Assembly (NCBI RefSeq): GCF_964204645.1
Contig: NC_134033.1
Location: 7,970,231 to 8,034,230 of the forward strand
Direction: 5' to 3'
Origin: Tubulanus polymorphus
Taxonomy: Eukaryota; Nemertea; Palaeonemertea; Tubulaniformes; Tubulanidae
Length of the DNA: 64,000 nucleotides
Shown here piece by piece: positions 33,046-43,300 of the stretch (the stretch's first letter is position 1; every line of letters starts with the position of its first letter). Position numbers and translations under genes: made by a program. The notes below the pieces were generated by a model. It saw only the letters and a list, made by a program, of their open reading frames with translations. It did not search any database and was not told the DNA's origin.

Positions 33046-35094
33046 GTATTAATGGGCAGTTGGATGATGTCATTAAAGGATTTAGGCGTTAGCCATCATT
33101 TTATGAAGGGTCATGTTATGAGAATAAATGTGCACTGATTTTCTAAGGCTAAGCCACAGGGATTTCTTGGCAAATCTTTTGCTAATTGTTATATATTTGT
33201 ATTGAACAATGTGCCATGTATGTACTGGCCATCATATCTCATCTGATTATGAAAACGTGCCTGTATCCAATAAATCCAAATTTACAAATTAACTTCAGAC
33301 TGAATTATTGTTAATATCAGACAGCTGATTAGTAGAATAAATTAGGCTATATATGTAGTTGGGCGTTACATTTGGAACGGGTGCTATAGTGATGGGTTAT
33401 ATATTGTAGAATGATTTTATTTTTCATGACAATTACACAATGATTATGAGTTATCATAAGATAAGCTATAGCCTTTTATTTTGATACTTATGTGTAATTT
33501 GCTCAATTTTTTCATTAGTCTATTATCTTGGAGTAATCATTCGACTACTCTATTACCTGGATCTAGAATCCAATTACATGTAAATGTACAACTTTATTTG
33601 ATTCCTATTAAAGTTCACAATATGCTTCATCAAAGTTTGCTTTGTTATGGATTGTTGCTTTATTGTTTACCAGTGCACCAATCGACAGCTTATCATTTTA
33701 CTTCTTGTTCAAAGTGGACCCACTGAAATGAGTGAATGAGGCGATCGAGTTTTTGAATATACTGGAGACTTTGATTCAGATTCAGTGCCCAGAATCAGGA
33801 ATGTGTGTCATGGGTACGAATGTAGATTAAAATGTCCCGGGATATAATGCCCCCAGAAAAATTGTCCATGTGCATATTGAGAACATATGTGAGCTCATTA
33901 CATGATGCGTCAAATTTTAGATTTTGCTACCGGTATTGAGTTGAATGCACAGTTGCTTAAGTACACATATGTACATATCAATGGAGAATATTTATAAGTA
34001 TCGGTACACATATGTACATATCGATGGAATGAATATGAATAGTATTATGAAAAGTTATAATCTAAACGCACATGTCAGTTTTAATTAATACATCAAATTT
34101 TAGATTTTAAATTTATAGAAAATGATTAAGTCAAAGTAGGGTTATCAAATGTTGAAATTGGTAAAAAGAAAATATGTTGATGACTAGGCAACTGTGAATT
34201 CATTAACATTGTACACGATATTCTTATTACCGGTACTCTAAATTTGACATACTGAACGCTCAGTTTAGATATAACATATTTCTAGATAATTCAAATCGAA
34301 AGTGAATTAGTAATTTAAAAAAAAGGTAAGACATAGACAATTAAAGTGTGACAATTAACATTGGAAATGATAGTTTTACACTACTTGTAGGTGAAATTTT
34401 GAACAACATATTTCGAGATAATTGGACATTAGAAAATGATCGCGCAGTTTAATTTAATATAGATCGATTGCAAGTTATAATTCAAAGATCATATGAAAGA
34501 ATAAGTTGAAGAATTGATGTGAAGCTTTTTTGACGAGCTGGTTTGTTGAAATTTACGGTAAATCAACGATGAAATAATAGTTCATGAAGATTTGACACAC
34601 TATGTCATGAATTAATCGAATCAAAAGTTCTGGTTGAAAGCATTAGGTCAAAATTCTTGTTTTTGCTGTTGTGTTATTAATATGAATAAAAATTTATAAT
34701 GCATGCATCTTTCTGGCATTTTAGCCTCTGGCAATTTCACCAATTAGACCTACACCTTCGGGGAATTAGTGTCACCTCTGGCATCATAACCGTGCACCGT
34801 GCAATTTCCTGATTATTTCCAATAATTCGGAATTTCTTTTGTAAAGCTGTTCATTTCGTTATTGTGTGCGTAAAACTTAATAAGTGTTAATTATTGATCG
34901 GACATGGACATCTGTCCCGTCGTTTCCCTGGAGGGACCGCCCGTACGAATACGAATACGAATATTTATTACACTCCAACCATTCCCATGGTATATGGAGG
35001 GGAAAAAACAGTATTTACAATTATTTACAAAAACAGTAGATAAAAGCACTTCGAAACATAACAAACGTTATTTACAACATACTATTTACACACA

Positions 35095-35945
35095 CTACCG
35101 GAGGGATCTATATACATCCAGACCTAATTTGATAAATTTAGCAAGTTTAAAAGTAAGATTCCGAAAGGTATTTGAATTTAGGTAGCTTTCACGGAATACG
35201 GTAAGTAATTTACAGTCAAAAATGAAATGTAGTTCGTCGCCTAAAACGTTACAGGTGGGGCATAATCTACGGTTCTCGGTAGATGGAGATTTGACAATTT
35301 ATTTACAGGTAGGAGATAAGACCCAATCCTGAACTGGAATAAGCTGGTCACTAAGTCGTCATCAAGCCGATTTATATAGTTTTCAAATTTGATATCCTTC
35401 TTATATTGTCTAAAATTAATGTATAACGGGTTATTATTTAGCCTAAATTCTGTATCTTGCACATGCTGATCACGGAGTATACGGTGTAATTGTTTTGGAG
35501 AAGTCCTAGAGTTTACCATAGATTGTTGTGTCCATATATACGAAAGGCCACAGTCATCAAAAGTCTTCTTAATAAATAACAGCCAGGGGCTCTTAAACCT
35601 ATCATTCAGATATAAATTATAAGATATCTTATAGAGAATTGAACTAAGTTTACTTTGTTTGCACTCAATCGTTTTGACCCAAAAATTAATCATTCTACGC
35701 TTTACGCTTATATACATAGGATAACGTCCTAACTCCGCTAATACTTGAAGGTTATGGGAATATTTTGTAACTTTCATGATAATTTTACAAAATAAACAGT
35801 GGAGGTTTTCTAATAAGTCAAGGTTTTCATATCCCCAGATTTCGCAACCGTACAACGCGATAGGAGCGACGCACATGTCAAATAGTTTAAACATTACATC
35901 TACAGGAAGTTCCAAACGTCTGTCCTTTTGAATAATAGAATACAT
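35095..35945 (-). pseudogene. LINE RT C-terminal connector and zinc knuckle
   Basis: Minus strand, continues the RT after a frame break: YSIIQKDRRLELPVDV, MCVAPIALYGCEIWG, FRIGSYLLPVNK. After a second break near 35300 comes a CCHC knuckle (CPTCNVLGDELHFIFDC; 35210-35270) and a tail ending at a TAG at 35095. The LYGCEIWG block and terminal CxxC...HxxxxC knuckle are common in LINE ORF2 proteins. Confidence 0.8.
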
Positions 35946-37758
35946 CTTTCATAGCTTTATCATAGAGAAATTTTTTTGCTTTAGCGAAACTACCGTTCCA
36001 ATTGAATTTCACTCCGAGATACACATAATCCTCAACTAACTCTAACTCCTGATTACCGAACATGAATTTCGAAATACGCTTAATCCTACTTTTACTTCGA
36101 GCGAAGACTAATATTTTAGTTTTATCAACATTCACCGTGAGGCCGTTGTCGGCGCAATATTCAAATAATGTATCCAAATGTGACTGGAGAGATTCCTCAT
36201 CATCAGCAAGAATGACTGTGTCATCCGCATAAAGGATAATGAATAAGTTAAGTAAAGTCCCTAGTTCTGGGTCACAATTCACATTAAGCTTTTCAATATA
36301 CGACAAAGTTGGTTTACCGCGCGTAGCAAAAAAGTCTTCAATATCGTTTAAGAATAAGGAAAATAGGATAGGTGATAAATTTTCACCTTGTCTTAAACCT
36401 CTATCAGCAGCAAAATACTGTGATGTGTTTCCGTTAAATTGAACACATGATTTCACCGAATTATAGATATTTTTAACTACGTTCAAAAAATTCCCCGTAA
36501 TGCTACTCTCTATCAATTTTCTCCATAATGTAACCCGGCAAACCGAGTCGAAAGCCTTCTTAAAATCTACAAAGGCGCAAAAAAGTCTTCTTCCTTGGCA
36601 TAAGTACAATTCGACGATTGTTTTCAACGCGTAAATATGGTCAGTAGTAGAATATTTTGGTCTAAATCCGGCCTGTGCTTCACTAATTATATTGTTTGAA
36701 TCGAGAAAAGTTGACAGCCTTTGGTTAAGGATACTTGTGAATAATTTACCAAGACAGCTAACTAGTGTTATACCTCTATGATTATCAGGATTAGTGGGAT
36801 CGCCTTTCTTTTTAAAAACAGGTTTAATTATCCCTATAGACCACGTCTCCGGAACATGTCCAGTCTTAAGAACTAAATTAAATAGGTTTCGTAATATATT
36901 AACTAAGCACGGATACCGACTAAATTTTAATAACTCATTAATGATTCCATCTATACCAGGTGCCTTATTGTTCTTAAGCAATGAGATAGCTTTCATTACT
37001 CCATCAGCTGTTATGTCGCAGTTTAAAATATGGTTGTCATATACAGGAGGATCATCATTCTGTTGTTCAATATTATCGTTCCCTTCGTTTACACCATTTA
37101 AGTCATTTAATTGCATAAAGTGTTCAAAAATATCAATATCAATATTAGCGTCCTTAGTTTTTGCATAAGTTGCAGAATTAAGCATAGCCCAATACTTTTT
37201 CGGGTTATTAAATTCACAATGTCGTAGTTCTTTAATAAAAGTTTCCTTCTGTTTTCTCTTACTTTCCCGGATGATTTTTTTATATTTCTTTGACGAGTTC
37301 TTGAAAGCATCAAAGTTAGAAGGGGTGGGGCAACCTCTATATCTGTTTTTATTATAATTATAATCTTTACGCGCATCCCTACAGCTACGATTGAACCACT
37401 TGTTATGAACCGGGCTTCTACGTCTTCTATTTTTCCTATTGAGCACCAAGTTACATTCTTCGGCACTTAACACCAGGGAAGATACAAATCTATCAGTGAG
37501 TTCGTTTACTTTGTTTAGAGACTGACTACCTGGGTCCTGCAATCCATCCATAAGTGAATCATTGAGGCCAATGTCATATAATCTTGATTCTACTGTCGCG
37601 AAAAACTGATCTGATCTACTATTGTCCCATCTAATTGATGGCTTTCCATTTACCTGCTCATTGTTAGCATTATCAGCAATAATAGTGTCCCTAGAATTTC
37701 TGCTTAAACAAAGCCTAAAAGAGAGATGTCCATCAGACAATAGCGGTTCAAAAGGCAT
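35887..37758 (-). CDS. LINE reverse transcriptase domain
   Basis: 623 residues open without a stop. Starts with the end of the endonuclease (SDGH), then RT blocks in order: GIDGIINELLKF, GIIKPVFKKKGDP, NHRGITLVSCLGKLFT, AGFRPKYSTTDH, FVDFKKAFDSV (motif A), RGLRQGENLSPILFSLFLND (motif B), FIILYADDTVIL (YADD, motif C), GLTVNVDKTKILVF and YVYLGVKF. All catalytic Asp residues are present. The frame is lost at about 35900 just before the connector region. Confidence 0.9.
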   Translation of the reverse strand: MPFEPLLSDGHLSFRLCLSRNSRDTIIADNANNEQVNGKPSIRWDNSRSDQFFATVESRLYDIGLNDSLMDGLQDPGSQSLNKVNELTDRFVSSLVLSAEECNLVLNRKNRRRRSPVHNKWFNRSCRDARKDYNYNKNRYRGCPTPSNFDAFKNSSKKYKKIIRESKRKQKETFIKELRHCEFNNPKKYWAMLNSATYAKTKDANIDIDIFEHFMQLNDLNGVNEGNDNIEQQNDDPPVYDNHILNCDITADGVMKAISLLKNNKAPGIDGIINELLKFSRYPCLVNILRNLFNLVLKTGHVPETWSIGIIKPVFKKKGDPTNPDNHRGITLVSCLGKLFTSILNQRLSTFLDSNNIISEAQAGFRPKYSTTDHIYALKTIVELYLCQGRRLFCAFVDFKKAFDSVCRVTLWRKLIESSITGNFLNVVKNIYNSVKSCVQFNGNTSQYFAADRGLRQGENLSPILFSLFLNDIEDFFATRGKPTLSYIEKLNVNCDPELGTLLNLFIILYADDTVILADDEESLQSHLDTLFEYCADNGLTVNVDKTKILVFARSKSRIKRISKFMFGNQELELVEDYVYLGVKFNWNGSFAKAKKFLYDKAMKDVFYYSKGQTFGTSCRCNV

Positions 37759-38591
37759 TATCTGAAAGTCGCAAACATATTCAAACAGGTCAATATCGCA
37801 TACAAAGTAATCAATAACACTAGTTCCCTTAAAAGTATAATCACCAGACTGGTCCCCGCCACATCTGCCATAATTAATGAATGATTCTTACAGAAATCAA
37901 TTAACTGATAGCCTGTGTTATTCGTTCTTTTGTCCTGATTATTTCTTACAGTCGTAATGTCTAAGCTAAATAAAAGCTGTGAATCAACAGTGGGGTGTAA
38001 GTTATCGTCTATTATCTGATTATCAGGCTCTATAAAATCTGGTATACAGGAAGTGTGAGCATTAAAGTCACCCGTAATTAGTACATTAAAATCATTTTCA
38101 ATCTTTAGCTGTAACAATTCTAATTCCATTTCATTAATTGCTCTATTCGAATAATATTTACTTGTTTCAGGGGGAATATAAACTACACCTAAGAGTACAT
38201 TTTTGTCGAAGTTAAACAAACTTTTATCTAAGCAGTACCAGGATACAAAAGGGCAATCAGTTGATAATGGTTCAATCTTACTATCAAAACAACTCTTATA
38301 AATTATACCGATTCCACCTGAACTCCTTTTCGAAATTATTTTCCTGTTTTTAAAATGTGACACATACGAACCGGGTAAATCATTGGTTAGATTTCCATCG
38401 ACATCGTCGAGGTGGGTTTCAGTTAAACATACAAAATCATAGCTAGTAATAAAATCATCAAATTCAGGGACACCGAGTTTACTATTAATACCGCAAATAT
38501 TGAGACTTACAAATTTAATATCTTTAATCGACTGTTCATCACCTATTCCTACTTCATTGTCTTCATTAAAATTAAGGTTATCAGTATCCAA
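37759..38591 (-). pseudogene. LINE endonuclease domain (APE type)
   Basis: Apurinic-like endonuclease that nicks the target for priming. Visible motifs: FVSLNICGINSK (N), LTETHLDD (E), GGIGIIYK, VVYIPPE, ITGDFNAHT (D-x-N) and, across a frame break near 37877, YTFKGTSVIDYFV and LLSDGHLSF (SDH box, now in the RT frame). One single-base break separates it from the RT frame. Confidence 0.85.
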
Positions 38592-38592
38592 A

Positions 38593-38925
38593 TTAGTTTT
38601 TTTTTACATTTACAACAGGGACAACATTTTTATTTACTCCATCATATACATCAAAACTGCTCATTTCATTATTTACATCAAACTCTCTTCTTTCGTTATT
38701 AACATCAAAACTGCACCTTTCATTATATACATCAAACTCTATTCTTCCATTATTTACAACAGACTCGCTGATTTCATTATTTAACTCGTCATTTTTGCTA
38801 TTTACATCAGGATTGTTGCCAAAAAGAGCAAAACTATTCACAAAGTCTAGCGCATAGCATCGACCCTTCGCAAAAATCACCGTCCGATCGATATACTCAA
38901 CACGTATAAAACCCTCCACTGCATC
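38593..38925 (-). CDS. In-frame extension between LINE ORF1 and the endonuclease
   Basis: Follows the ORF1 TAG in the same frame (DAVEGFIRVEYIDRTVIF...) and ends at a TAA just after a run of A (VKKN). It contains imperfect repeats of an (R/S)EFDVNNE-type unit (about 38640-38770). The A-run is followed in the +1 frame by TNLDTDNLNFNEDN, the endonuclease ORF. Either it is the N-terminus of ORF2 whose A-run has changed length, or it is a read-through tail of ORF1. I cannot tell which. Confidence 0.5.
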   Translation of the reverse strand, partial: DAVEGFIRVEYIDRTVIFAKGRCYALDFVNSFALFGNNPDVNSKNDELNNEISESVVNNGRIEFDVYNERCSFDVNNERREFDVNNEMSSFDVYDGVNKNVVPVVNVKKN

Positions 38926-39759
38926 CTAGCTGCTATCCATGGCAGCACGTTCCCGGCGATCTCGGATAACAAGTTTGTCCCTGGCGAAAAACGCGTGTTT
39001 TCCGCTGGCTTTCGCAGCCCTCAGTTCCGGTAACAGTTCGCGTCTACGGGCGGCCCACTCTTCTGGAACTTGCTCGCTCAAGCCTAACGAAGTACCGGCT
39101 AGATTCCTCGCGACAGAGCGCACTAATTCTCTGTCCTTAAAATGTTCGAACTTCGCCACTATCGCACGCGGTTTTTTTTTATCGCTCTTTCTTTTTCCTA
39201 AACGGTGGACACGCGCAAACTCAATAGCCTCGACGGATTCTTTTGCTAGCTTTAGATCGTGAATACAGAATTCTCGCACCATATTTTCTGTATCTTCACC
39301 ATCGGATTCTCCAACGCCGTAAAAAATCAAATTATCCCGCATACTGCGCCATTGCTGGTCGAGTAAGAGTTCGTGGTCTGATTTGACGATGGTCTCCTGG
39401 TTCGCTACGATTTGCTCGAGTTTTTTCACTCTATTCTTAAGCACCGTGTTTTCGCTTTTCAATTGCAGAACGTCTTGGTGGCAGAACTCTAGCGACTGCT
39501 TAACTTCGCTCATATCTTTCTGTAAATCGTCTAAGAGTTCTAATTTCCCGAGTTGAGACAGAATCGCGTCAAGTTTCGTTGATATTCCACTGTCCTCGCG
39601 CGATGCCGTTTTCTCCGTCGGTATCTTCTGTACCAGAATTTGTTGTAGCTGCTTGTCCGAGATTGGTATTAGCTGCGGCTGCCGATTCTGATTCGTTCTT
39701 GATGTTCCACTGGTTTTAGGTTGTTTCCTCGGGGGTGAAGTGCTCTGCCTGCCCGCCAT
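38926..39759 (-). CDS. LINE ORF1 protein (L1 ORF1p-like)
   Basis: 277 residues. A basic, Ser/Gln-rich N-terminus (MAGRQSTSPPRKQPK) precedes a heptad-rich coiled coil at about residues 65-135 (LDDLQKDMSEVKQSLE, LKNRVKKLEQIV). An RRM-like domain follows (DNLIFYGVGES, RVHRLGKRKSDKKKPRAIV, KFEHFKDRELV) and then a C-terminal domain (GKHAFFARDKLVIRDR). This is the trimeric nucleic-acid chaperone layout of L1-type ORF1p, which coats LINE RNA in the cytoplasm. It ends at a TAG (38926-38928), after which the same frame stays open for 108 more codons. Confidence 0.85.
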   Translation of the reverse strand: MAGRQSTSPPRKQPKTSGTSRTNQNRQPQLIPISDKQLQQILVQKIPTEKTASREDSGISTKLDAILSQLGKLELLDDLQKDMSEVKQSLEFCHQDVLQLKSENTVLKNRVKKLEQIVANQETIVKSDHELLLDQQWRSMRDNLIFYGVGESDGEDTENMVREFCIHDLKLAKESVEAIEFARVHRLGKRKSDKKKPRAIVAKFEHFKDRELVRSVARNLAGTSLGLSEQVPEEWAARRRELLPELRAAKASGKHAFFARDKLVIRDRRERAAMDSS

Positions 39760-39790
39760 TTTCTCCAGTTCTCACAGGTACGGATTTTGT

Positions 39791-40151
39791 ATTTGGAAGT
39801 AAAAAAAGAAAGGAATAGGTGAATGTTCAAGTATTTGAAATTTATCTGGCGGCAAAGGTTGGAGCTAAGTCACAATTAATGTAATCTACGGTGGCTACGC
39901 GCGGTGTTCAAAAGTCGTGTCGGTTATCAGCTGACGGATCGGTAGCAAATTCTCAGAACAACAGTTATAATTATATTATATCTCAGTATATTATCACAAG
40001 GTTAGAAAGTTTCCTTGTTTTATGATTTTTTCAATTAGAATCTGAAAATTTACCTCGTCGATTGATATTCTCAGGAGCGCGCCGAAAGTACGTCCGTGCA
40101 GTTGGTGACGTACCGTGCAGTGCTGCCACCTCCGAATAGTAAGTGGCAGGT
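39791..40151. other. Gap between LINE 5' end and hnRNP promoter
   Basis: Holds the LINE 5' region and the hnRNP upstream region. No ORF. The boundary between the two is not visible. Confidence 0.4.
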
Positions 40152-40152
40152 G

Positions 40153-40160
40153 AGTATAAA
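40153..40160 (+). promoter_or_regulatory. TATA-like box of the hnRNP gene
   Basis: GTATAAAA at 40154-40161 lies about 100 bp before the ATG. A start site about 30 bp downstream would fall near CAGCCATTTTG (40176-40184). Position relative to the verified first exon is the only support. Confidence 0.45.
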
Positions 40161-40257
40161 ACCAGGTCAGCAGCAGCCATTTTGTAAGCGGCAAATTTCC
40201 AGCAGGTCTCCGGCGAATTAGCTACGCATTTTAAACCGAATAACCGCGAATTCGAAC

Positions 40258-40304
40258 ATGTCTGCGTTTTTAGAGTTAGACCCGAAGGCTGAGGAGAGTT
40301 TAAG
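40258..40304 (+). CDS. hnRNP exon 1 with start codon
   Basis: MSAFLELDPKAEESL plus two bases of an Arg codon, donor AG|GTAGTT. The start was chosen because the reading frame joins precisely with exon 2 (R-KVFIGHL). Confidence 0.88.
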
Positions 40305-43300
40305 GTAGTTATTAGTATCGATTTGAGATTGATGTACTTGTTAGAATGAGGTTTAATCGGGGGTTGTTTTTGAACTCTTGCTTCTGGTTTGGTTTTGCAC
40401 GCGCGCGAGTTTCTTTGTGTGTAAAATGAAGGTATCATGGCGCGCACGTGAAATAGAAGAATATTAGTTAGTTACCTAATCGTAGGTAAGCTTTTTATAA
40501 TCGGATGGGCTTATACCAACGTTAGGGATGACAAGGGCCAAAATACGGTTGAACAATTTTTATTGATTTCTCGAAAAAATGTTGATTAAGCGCTCGAAAC
40601 ATCAATAAAATTGAATAATTTGAAAGGTACCTGTGTAAGTTTGTGAATTAAGCCATTGATTGTGGACTGAAGTCAAAAGAAAGTATATTTCTGAAGTGTT
40701 TTTAAGTGTATTGGCCTTGTCATCCCTAACATAGGTATAAGTAGTAAGCCCATCGATTGTAAAAAGCTTACCACCAACGATTTGTTAACTAACCAAGACA
40801 AGTGGCTGTTTCTCAAGTCAATAAGTTGATTCACAGTAAGAAAGAAAATACTGAGAGATAGAGTCCATTTGGCTACCGTGTTTCTTACTTAACTGCTTGT
40901 TATCAGGATTATGTCATTTTGGTAGTCTAGTACCTACTGTCTGTTACACATGCCTTCCATTTCAGGGTGTTGTGAAAACTTACAGGTTGGTTTGAGCCCT
41001 GTGGTCTAGTGGAAAGACATAAGGCTAGCAATCTGGAGCCAGTTGCTCAAAAGTTAGTTAAAGATAACCGGCCGTGAAATACCATAGTAACCATGAAATT
41101 TAAATTGTCACCATATCAACTATCCACTGGTTAACTAACCAACTTTTGAGCAACCGACCCCTGCTGGTCCAGGTTCGAATCTCGCTCTATGCTGCTATTT
41201 TTCTGACTCCGATCCCCACACTTTCCTTGAATTCTTTGTCGCGTCTCAGTGCGCATGTGCGGCATCAATTAGCCTGATCAGAATGGGCCATTGGTAAAAT
41301 AGCGTTTCAAACATGATTAATGCCATTGGCAAAATATCGCCTCCCTGATCTATTTCTGAATTACTTAATTGATCTGTTTTTACCATGTTTTTAATTGATC
41401 ATCTTATCTCGGTAAAGTTAAAATATGTGTCAAAATGTTATAATATTAATCAAACAGGTATTTGTTACTGATCGATGTGATTTCGAGTGTTAAAACGGAA
41501 AAAAAGATAAATAAGCAAAAACGCTATCATGTCCAGTAAATTTCTTGTATTTCAGAAACTTTTCGCTAAAGACTGCATAAAAGTTGAGGTCTCCAGTCTG
41601 TAAGATGTGATCATGATATACGGTTACCAGGCATTTGATTACTGGTTATATATTTGTATTTTCAGGAAGGTGTTTATTGGACATCTAGGCGATGATACCA
41701 ATAACGGTGAGTGTTCCCATAAAGTATCCCGTAAAAACATGCTGGGGCTAGTTGCTCTGTTGATTAGCTCATATCATATCCGGTATGTTGATTAAAGGGT
41801 AACTGACACTTTTTTAAAGATTATCTACTTTTTACACTAAACGATATATTATTATACAATAAGGCTAGGTGATTTCATAATTGGAAAAATCTTTTCAATC
41901 TAGTCAGAATTGATGATTTTGATATTCGCGCACCTGTTCAGTGTGTACATTGCCCTAGTCAGTAACCTGTCTGTGGTTTAGTTTCACGATCGGATATTTT
42001 CACAAACCACAGTCAGGAATGGGAAGGTCATTTTTGTATGCAATCTTCGTCAGGCAATTTGACGAGTAATTTGCCTGGCATTTCCTTGTCTCAAGATATC
42101 CGTCTAATTTTTGTTGTAATCGAGGCACAACAGATTTGTAGTTTGTCTGATACCTATAACACCTCACCTGACGATCTTAATCCATGTGCAAATCGGCTGT
42201 AAAGTGAGAGTAAATTTCCGTCAAGTCAAGAGCTGCCATTTTGAAAATTACTGGAGGTGCTGGCACCTGTGGACTGAGGCCAGGACAACAGCACAAACTA
42301 ACGAAGCGAAACGACGAAATTGAAAAAAAATTAAGAAATCAACATTTATTCACATTTTTCTTTTACCAGAATTTATTATTTCATTATTCATTATGGAAAA
42401 CACGAAGATTTGAAATATAAGTTGGAAACCATCAAAAATAAAAATTGTCGTTTCGTCTTGGAAGTTTTATATAAATCCTTGTAGGTCCCCTTGTCTTATC
42501 ATGCCACATGTGCAATACAGAGAAATGGCGGCCAATGGCGAAATTTGTGGAGAAATTAATTAATTTCTCAAAATAATGTTGATTAATCACTCGAAACATA
42601 CATAAAATTGGATTATTTCGAAAGGTACCTGTGTTAGTTTGTGAGTTAAGCCATTAATTGTGGACTGAAGTGAATAGAAAGTATATTTTTGAAGTGTTAC
42701 TTTTTTCAACCGTGTTTTGGTCCTTGTCATCCCTAATGTTGGTATAAGCCGATCCGATTATAAAAAGCTTACCACCAACAATTAGGTAACTAACTAACAT
42801 TGCCCTTGTTGAACGCGTGGAACTGTGTCTATTAATAGAACTACGTCACTAAAGTGATGGCTTGGAAGTGATGTCTATAGAAATGAATAGGAAATAAGCT
42901 ACAAGAGCAATTAAACTTAATTTTATACTTATTTGGCATTCGAATTGAGACAAAATGCATTTTGATTTTGAAAGTCTACATATTAATGATTATAATTAGC
43001 TTTTGAACGGACCATATCCGTTCAAAATAAGCGCAAAAATAGGATATGAATAGCAATCCATGGCATTTTCTAGTAGACCGCAAGGAACACGGATGTTTAA
43101 ATCATCGTTTTGTATTATCATCTTTAGTGATAGTAAGTAAGATCATGGTTAAATCTAAGAATATTTTGACTTTTGAACTGATGAAACTTAGACAGAATTA
43201 GCCGCAAGAACAATTTCAATTGTTTTCTTGAAATATACCTCGTATTGCTAGCGGCTTTGGTCACAAAATTATTATTTCTTCATCCATCCTAATTTTAAAA

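Larger units (their letters stand above)
31064..34936. other. Intergenic AT-rich region with small repeats
   Basis: No gene recognised over nearly 4 kb. Contents noted: a 55-bp tandem duplication (31526-31635), a lone pogo-like end TACAGTCATACCTCG (31974), a 13-bp inverted pair GTACAACTCACTT (32175-32187 and 32338-32350), a small MITE (32878-33045) and otherwise unassigned AT-rich DNA. Confidence 0.5.
34937..39790 (-). mobile_element. Two-ORF non-LTR retrotransposon (LINE)
   Basis: About 4.85 kb on the minus strand: an L1-type ORF1, then an endonuclease-RT ORF with a C-terminal zinc knuckle, then a short 3' UTR ending in a short tandem run of TTCGTA-type units (about 34942-34965). Few frame breaks indicate a young copy. 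Its 5' end faces, and lies about 450 bp from, the hnRNP start codon, so the two could form a head-to-head pair. The clade was not assigned with confidence: an L1-like ORF1 is combined with an RT and knuckle of a type also seen in other clades. Confidence 0.85.
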
